Source: Delphinus delphis (Eukaryota; Chordata; Mammalia; Artiodactyla; Delphinidae). Taken from it: a stretch of DNA of 64,000 nucleotides. The first letter of the stretch is position 1. Each line of letters starts with the position of its first letter. Where the stretch lies: positions 35,047,755-35,111,754 of the forward strand of contig NC_082701.1 in assembly GCF_949987515.2 (NCBI RefSeq), in the 5' to 3' direction. Below the pieces are notes generated by a model. It was not told the DNA's origin and ran no database searches. It worked only from the letters and a program-made list of their open reading frames with translations. Of the stretch, positions 59,404 through 64,000 are shown in pieces. The position numbers and the translations under genes are program-made.

Positions 59404-60328
59404 GTTCAAGATGGTGGAGTGAAGGACGTGTTCTCACTCTCTCTTGTGACAGCACTGGAATCACAGCTAACTTCTGAGCAATCATCAACAGGAAGACACT
59501 GGAACTCACCAAAAATTATACCCCACTTCCAAAAACAAAGGAGAAGTCAAAGTAAGACGGTAGGAGGGGCCCAATCACAATAAAATCAAATCCCATAACT
59601 GCTGGGTGGCTGACTCACAAACTGGAGAACACTTATGCCACAGATGTTCATGCAGTGGAGTGAAGGTTCTGAGCCACACATCAGGCTTCCCAACCTGGAG
59701 GCTGGTAATGCGAGGAGGAATTCCTAGAGAATCAGACTTTGAAGTCTAGCGGGATTTGATGGCAGAACTTTGACAGGACGGGGAGAAAGAGAGACTCCAC
59801 TCTTGAAGGGGAGAAAGAGAGACTCCACTCTTGGAGGGCACACACAAAGTAGTGTGCACATCGGACCCAGGGGAAGGAGCAGTGACCCCATAGGAGACTG
59901 AACCAGACCAACCTGCTAGTGTTGGAGGGTCTCCTTCAGAGGCGGGGGGTGACTGTGTCTCACCATGAGGACAAGGACACCAACAGCAGAAATTCTGGGA
60001 AGTACTCCTTAGTGTGAACCCTCCCAGAGTCTGCCTTTAGCCCCAACAAAGAGCCCAGGTAGGCTCCAGGGTTGGGTCACCTCAGGCCAAACAACCAACA
60101 AGGAGGGAACCCAGCCCTCCCCCTCAGCAGACAAGTGGATCAAAGTTTTACAGAGTTCTGCCCACCAGAGCAACAGCCAGCTCTACCCACCACCAGTCCC
60201 TCCCATTAGGAAACTTGCACAAGCCTCTTAGATAGCCTCATCCACCAGAGGGCAGACAGCAGAAGCAAGAAGAGCTACAATCCTGCAGCCTGTGGAACAA
60301 AAACCACATTCACAGGAAGATAGACAAG
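59404..60328 (+). promoter_or_regulatory. L1-E 5' UTR
   Basis: Begins with the YY1-type motif, moderately GC-rich. It includes a 28-bp tandem duplication starting 'ggggagaaagagagactcc' (59,780-59,807 and 59,808-59,835). Confidence 0.7.
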
Positions 60329-61229
60329 ATGAAAGGTAGAGGGCTATGTACCAGATGAAGGAACAAGACAAAACCCCAGGAAAACAAATAAATGAAGTGG
60401 AGATAGGCAACCTTCCAGAAAAAGAATTCACAATAATGATAGTGAAGATGATCCAGGACCTCAGAAAAAGAATGGAGGCAAAGATTGAGGAGATGCAAAT
60501 AATGTTTAACAAAGGCCAGAGAATTAAAGAACAAACAAACAGAGATGCGCAATAAAATAACTGAAATGAAAACTACACTAGAAGGAATCAATAGCAGAAT
60601 AACTGAGGCAGAAGAACGGATAAGTGACCTGGAAGACAGAATGGTGGAATTCACTGCTGTGGAACAGAATAAAGAAAAAAAGAATGAAAAGAAATGAAGA
60701 CAGCCTAAGAGACCTGTGGGACAACATTAAACGTAACTACATTCTTATTATAAGGTTTCCAGAAGGAGAAGAGAGAGAGAAAGCTCCCAAGAAAACATTT
60801 GAAGAGATTATAGTTGAAAACTTCCCTAACAGGAGAAAGGAAAGAGCCATCCAAGTCCAGGAAGCACAGCGAGTCCCATACAGGGTAAGCCCAAGGAGAA
60901 ACATGCTAAGACACATAGTAATCAAATTGGCAAAAATTAAAGACAAAGAAAAATTATTGAAAGCAGCAAGGGAAAAATGACAAATAACGTACAAGGGAAC
61001 TCCCATAAGGTTAACAACTGATTTCTCAGCAGAAACTCTACAAGCCAGAAGGAGTAATAACATATTTAGAGTAATGAAAGGGAAGAACCTACAACCAAGA
61101 TTACTCTACCAAGCAAGGATCTCATTCAGATTTGATGGAGAAATCAAAAGCTTTACAGACAAGCAAAAGCTAAGAGAATTCAGCACCACCAAACCAGCTC
61201 TACAACAAATGCTAAAGGAACTCCTTTAA
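60329..61229 (+). pseudogene. L1-E ORF1, frameshifted
   Basis: A degraded start is followed by the open piece 60,346-60,555 with the 'EIGNLPEKEF' motif shared with L1-A. A frameshift in the coiled coil leads to 'SLRDLWDNIK', RRM text and 'RRNMLRHIVIKLAK' in 60,624-60,980. A stop follows 'AAREK', at nearly the same point where L1-A breaks. The C-terminal text continues in another frame to TAA at 61,227-61,229. Confidence 0.88.
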
Positions 61230-61287
61230 GTGGGAAACACAAGAGAAGAAAAGGACCTACAAAAACAAACTCAAAACAATTAAGAAA

Positions 61288-64000
61288 ATGGTAATAGGAA
61301 CATACATATGGAAAATTACCTTAAACATGAATTGATTAAATGCTTCAACCAAAAGACACAGGCTTGCTGAATGGATACAAAAACATAACCCACATATATG
61401 CTGTCTACAAGAGACCCACTTCAGACCTAGGGACACATACAGATTGAAAGTGAGCAGGTGGAAAAATATATTCCATGCAAATGGAAATCTAAAGAAATCT
61501 GGAGTAGCAATTCTCATATCAGATAAAACAGACTTTAAAATAAAGAATGTTACTAGAGACAAGGAAGAACACTACATAATGATCAAGGGATCAATCCAAG
61601 AAGATATAACAATTATAAATATATATGCAACCAACATAGGAGCACCACAATGCATAAGGCAACTGCTAACAGCTATAAAAGAGGAAATCGACAGTAACAC
61701 AATAATAGCAGGGGACATTAACACCTCACTTACACCAATGGACAGATCATCTAAACAGAAAATTACTAAGGAAACAAAAACTTTAAATGACACAATAGAC
61801 CAGAGAGATTTAATTAATATTTAAAGAACATTCCATCCAAAACCAGCAGATTACACTGTCTTCTCAAGTGTGCACAGAAAATTCTCCAGGATAGATCACA
61901 TCTTGCATCACAAATCAAGCCTCAGTAAATTTAAGAATATTGAAGTTATATCAAGCAGCTTTTCTGACCAAAACGCTATGAGATTAGAAATGAATTACAA
62001 GGGAAAAAATGTACAAAACACAAACATGTGGAGGCTAAACAATATGTTACTTAATAACAAAGAGATCACTGAAGAAAGCAAAGAGGGAATCAAGAAATAC
62101 CTAGAGACAAATGACAGTGAAAACACGATGATTCAAAACCTATGGGATGCAGCAAAATCAGTTCTACAAGGGAAGTTTATAGCAATACAAGCCTACGTCA
62201 AGTAACAAGAAAAATCACAAATAAACAATCTGACCTTACAACTAAAAGAACTAGAGAAAGAAGAACAAAGAAAACACAAAGTTAGTAGAAGGAAATAAAT
62301 CATAAAGATCAGAGCAGAAATAAATGAAATAAAAAAAAAAATAGCAAAGATCAGTAAAACTAAAACCTGGTTCCTTGAGAAGATAAACAAAATTGATAAA
62401 CCTTTAGCCAGACTCATCAAGAAAAAGACAGAGAGGACTCAAATCAATAAAATTAGAATGAAAAAGGAGAAGTTACAACAGACACCACAGAAATACAAAG
62501 AATCGTAAGAGACTACTACAAGCAAATCTATGACAATAAAATCAACTACCTGGAAGAAATGGACAAATTCTTAGAAAGGTATAACCTTCCAAGAATGAAC
62601 CAGGAAGAAATAGAAAATATGAACAGACAATTCACAAGTAATGAAACTGAAACTGTGATTAAAAATTTACCAACAAACAAAAGTCCAGGACCAGATGACT
62701 TCACAGGTGAATTCTATCAAACACTTAGAGAAGAGCTAACACCCATCCTTCTCAAACTCTTCCACAAAATTGCAGAGGAAGGAACACTCCTAAACTCATT
62801 CTATGAGGCCACCATCACCCCAATACCAAAACCAGACAAACATTCTACAAATAAAGAAAATTACAGACCAATATCACTGATGAATATAGATGAAAAACCC
62901 TCAACAAAATACTAGCAAAAACAATCCAACAAAATATTAAAAGGATCATACAACATGATCAAGTGGGATTTATCCCAGGGATGCAAGGATTCTTCAATAT
63001 ATGCAAATCAATAAATGTGATACACCATGTTAACAAATTGAAGAATAAAAAACATATGATCATCTCAATAGATGCAGAAAAAGCTTTCGACAAAATTCAA
63101 CAATGATTTATAATAAAAACTCTCCAGAAAGTGGGCATAGAGCAAAATTACCTCAACATAATAAAGACCATATGCAACAAACACACAACAAACACCATTC
63201 TCAATGATGAAATCCTGAAAGGATTTCCTCTAAGACCAGGAACAACACAAGGATGTCCACTTTCACCACTATTATTCAACATAGTTTTGGAACTCCTAGC
63301 CATGGCAATCAGAGAAGAAAAAGAAATAAAAGGAATACAAATTGGAAAACAAGAAATGAAACTGTCACTGTTTGCAGGTGACATGATACTACATAGAGAA
63401 TCCTATAGATGCCAGCAGAAGACTACTAGAGCTAATCAATGAATTTGGTAAAGTTGCAGGATACAAAAGTAATACACAGAAATCTCTTGCATTCCAATAC
63501 ATTAATGATGAAAAATCGGAAAAAAAGTTAAGGAAACACTCCATTTACCACTGCAACACAAAGAATAAAATACCTTGGAATAAACCTACCTAGGGAGATA
63601 AAAGTCCTGCATGCACAAAAGTATAAGACACTGCTGAAATAAATTAAAGATGATACAAGCAAATGGAGAGATATACCATGTTCTTGGATTGGAAGAATCA
63701 ATATTGTGAAAATGACTATACTACCCAAAGCATTCTACAGATTCAATGCAATCCCTATCAAATTACCAATGGCATTTTTTACACAACTAGATCAAAAAAT
63801 CTTAAAATTTGTATGGAGACACAAAAGACCCCAAATAGCCAAAGCAGTTTGAGGAAAAAAAAAACAACGGAGCTGGAGGTATCATACTCCCTGTCTTCAG
63901 ACTATACTACAGATCTACAGTAATGAAGACAATATGGTACTGGTACAAAAACAGAGATATAGATCATTGGAACAGGATAGAAAGCCCAGAGATAAACCCA
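61288..64000 (+). pseudogene. L1-E ORF2, broken, partial at window end
   Basis: Endonuclease text is in 61,444-61,824 (with 'AGDINTSLTPMDRSS' in place of the usual GDFNTP motif) and 61,870-62,205 ('RIDHILHHK'). RT text is in 62,559-62,915 and 63,131-63,442. The RT active site reads FAGD instead of FADD: the first Asp codon is GGT at 63,377-63,379. That alone would abolish polymerase activity, on top of numerous frameshifts and stops. The C-terminal third continues beyond 64,000. Confidence 0.92.

Larger units (their letters stand above)
59404..64000 (+). mobile_element. Older L1 (L1-E), runs off the window
   Basis: The 5' end carries a YY1-like 'caagatggtgg' (59,407-59,417). Then come a 5' UTR, ORF1 (60,329-61,229), ORF2 from 61,288, and continuing ORF2 text at the last base. 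It has more indels than L1-A and a different, shorter 5' UTR without the polypyrimidine modules, so it is an older subfamily. The split L1 at 1-50/7,691-8,285 resembles it. Confidence 0.93.

Noticed and set aside
1..64000. Host exons, CRISPR arrays, operons or phage/plasmid genes
   Set aside because: No direct-repeat/spacer array, no bacterial gene spacing, and no open frame outside repeats with recognisable protein features. The interspersed repeats are those of a mammalian nuclear genome.

Overview
This is a TE-dominated, AT-rich stretch of a mammalian genome, almost certainly from a cetacean. The evidence is several copies of the tRNA-derived CHR-type SINE (head 'gggcttccctggtgg'), young L1 elements with cetartiodactyl-style 3' ends, ancient MIR/L2/L1M relics, an artiodactyl-like Tigger transposon and a class I endogenous retrovirus. 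I find no host protein-coding exon, no cellular tRNA or rRNA gene, no CRISPR and no prokaryotic feature. Every long open frame belongs to a transposon, an ERV or a microsatellite.

Layout. 1-8,285: a near full-length L1 (51-7,685, + strand) inserted into an older L1, whose two halves lie at 1-50 and 7,691-8,285. 8,286-16,080: mostly unique DNA with three CHR SINEs that have clear target-site duplications, one MIR, and an unexplained GC-rich patch at 15,390-15,960. 16,080-21,310: an ancient LINE split by a 5'-truncated minus-strand L1. That L1 appears to carry a 3' transduction (part of a SINE plus about 80 bp of unique flank), with 17-bp direct repeats around the whole unit. 21,310-33,400: quiet AT-rich DNA with two SINEs, L1M 3' ends, a large GAAA/GGAA microsatellite and a possible LTR fragment. 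33,404-42,154: a Tigger-like DNA transposon with 15-bp inverted ends, split by a second near full-length L1. 42,155-46,600: ancient repeats and a (TA)n tract. 46,598-54,842: an old minus-strand L1 split by a 4.3-kb ERV (49,110-53,410) with paired 423-bp LTRs and a tRNA-Phe primer-binding site. 54,843-59,400: unique DNA, one SINE, a GAAA microsatellite and an L2. 59,404-64,000: the 5' four-fifths of an older plus-strand L1 that runs off the window.

The window is best read as a stratigraphy of insertions: three nested pairs (L1 in L1, L1 in Tigger, ERV in L1) and one probable transduction. All L1 ORFs are broken by stops or frameshifts, the Tigger lacks its DDE core, and the ERV lacks the polymerase palm, integrase and recognisable env. 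Nothing here looks mobile on its own. I did not find a new multi-gene system. The most informative structures are the candidate transduction, the deleted ERV with an in-frame UGA between gag and protease, and the duplicated polypyrimidine-tailed modules in the L1 5' UTR.
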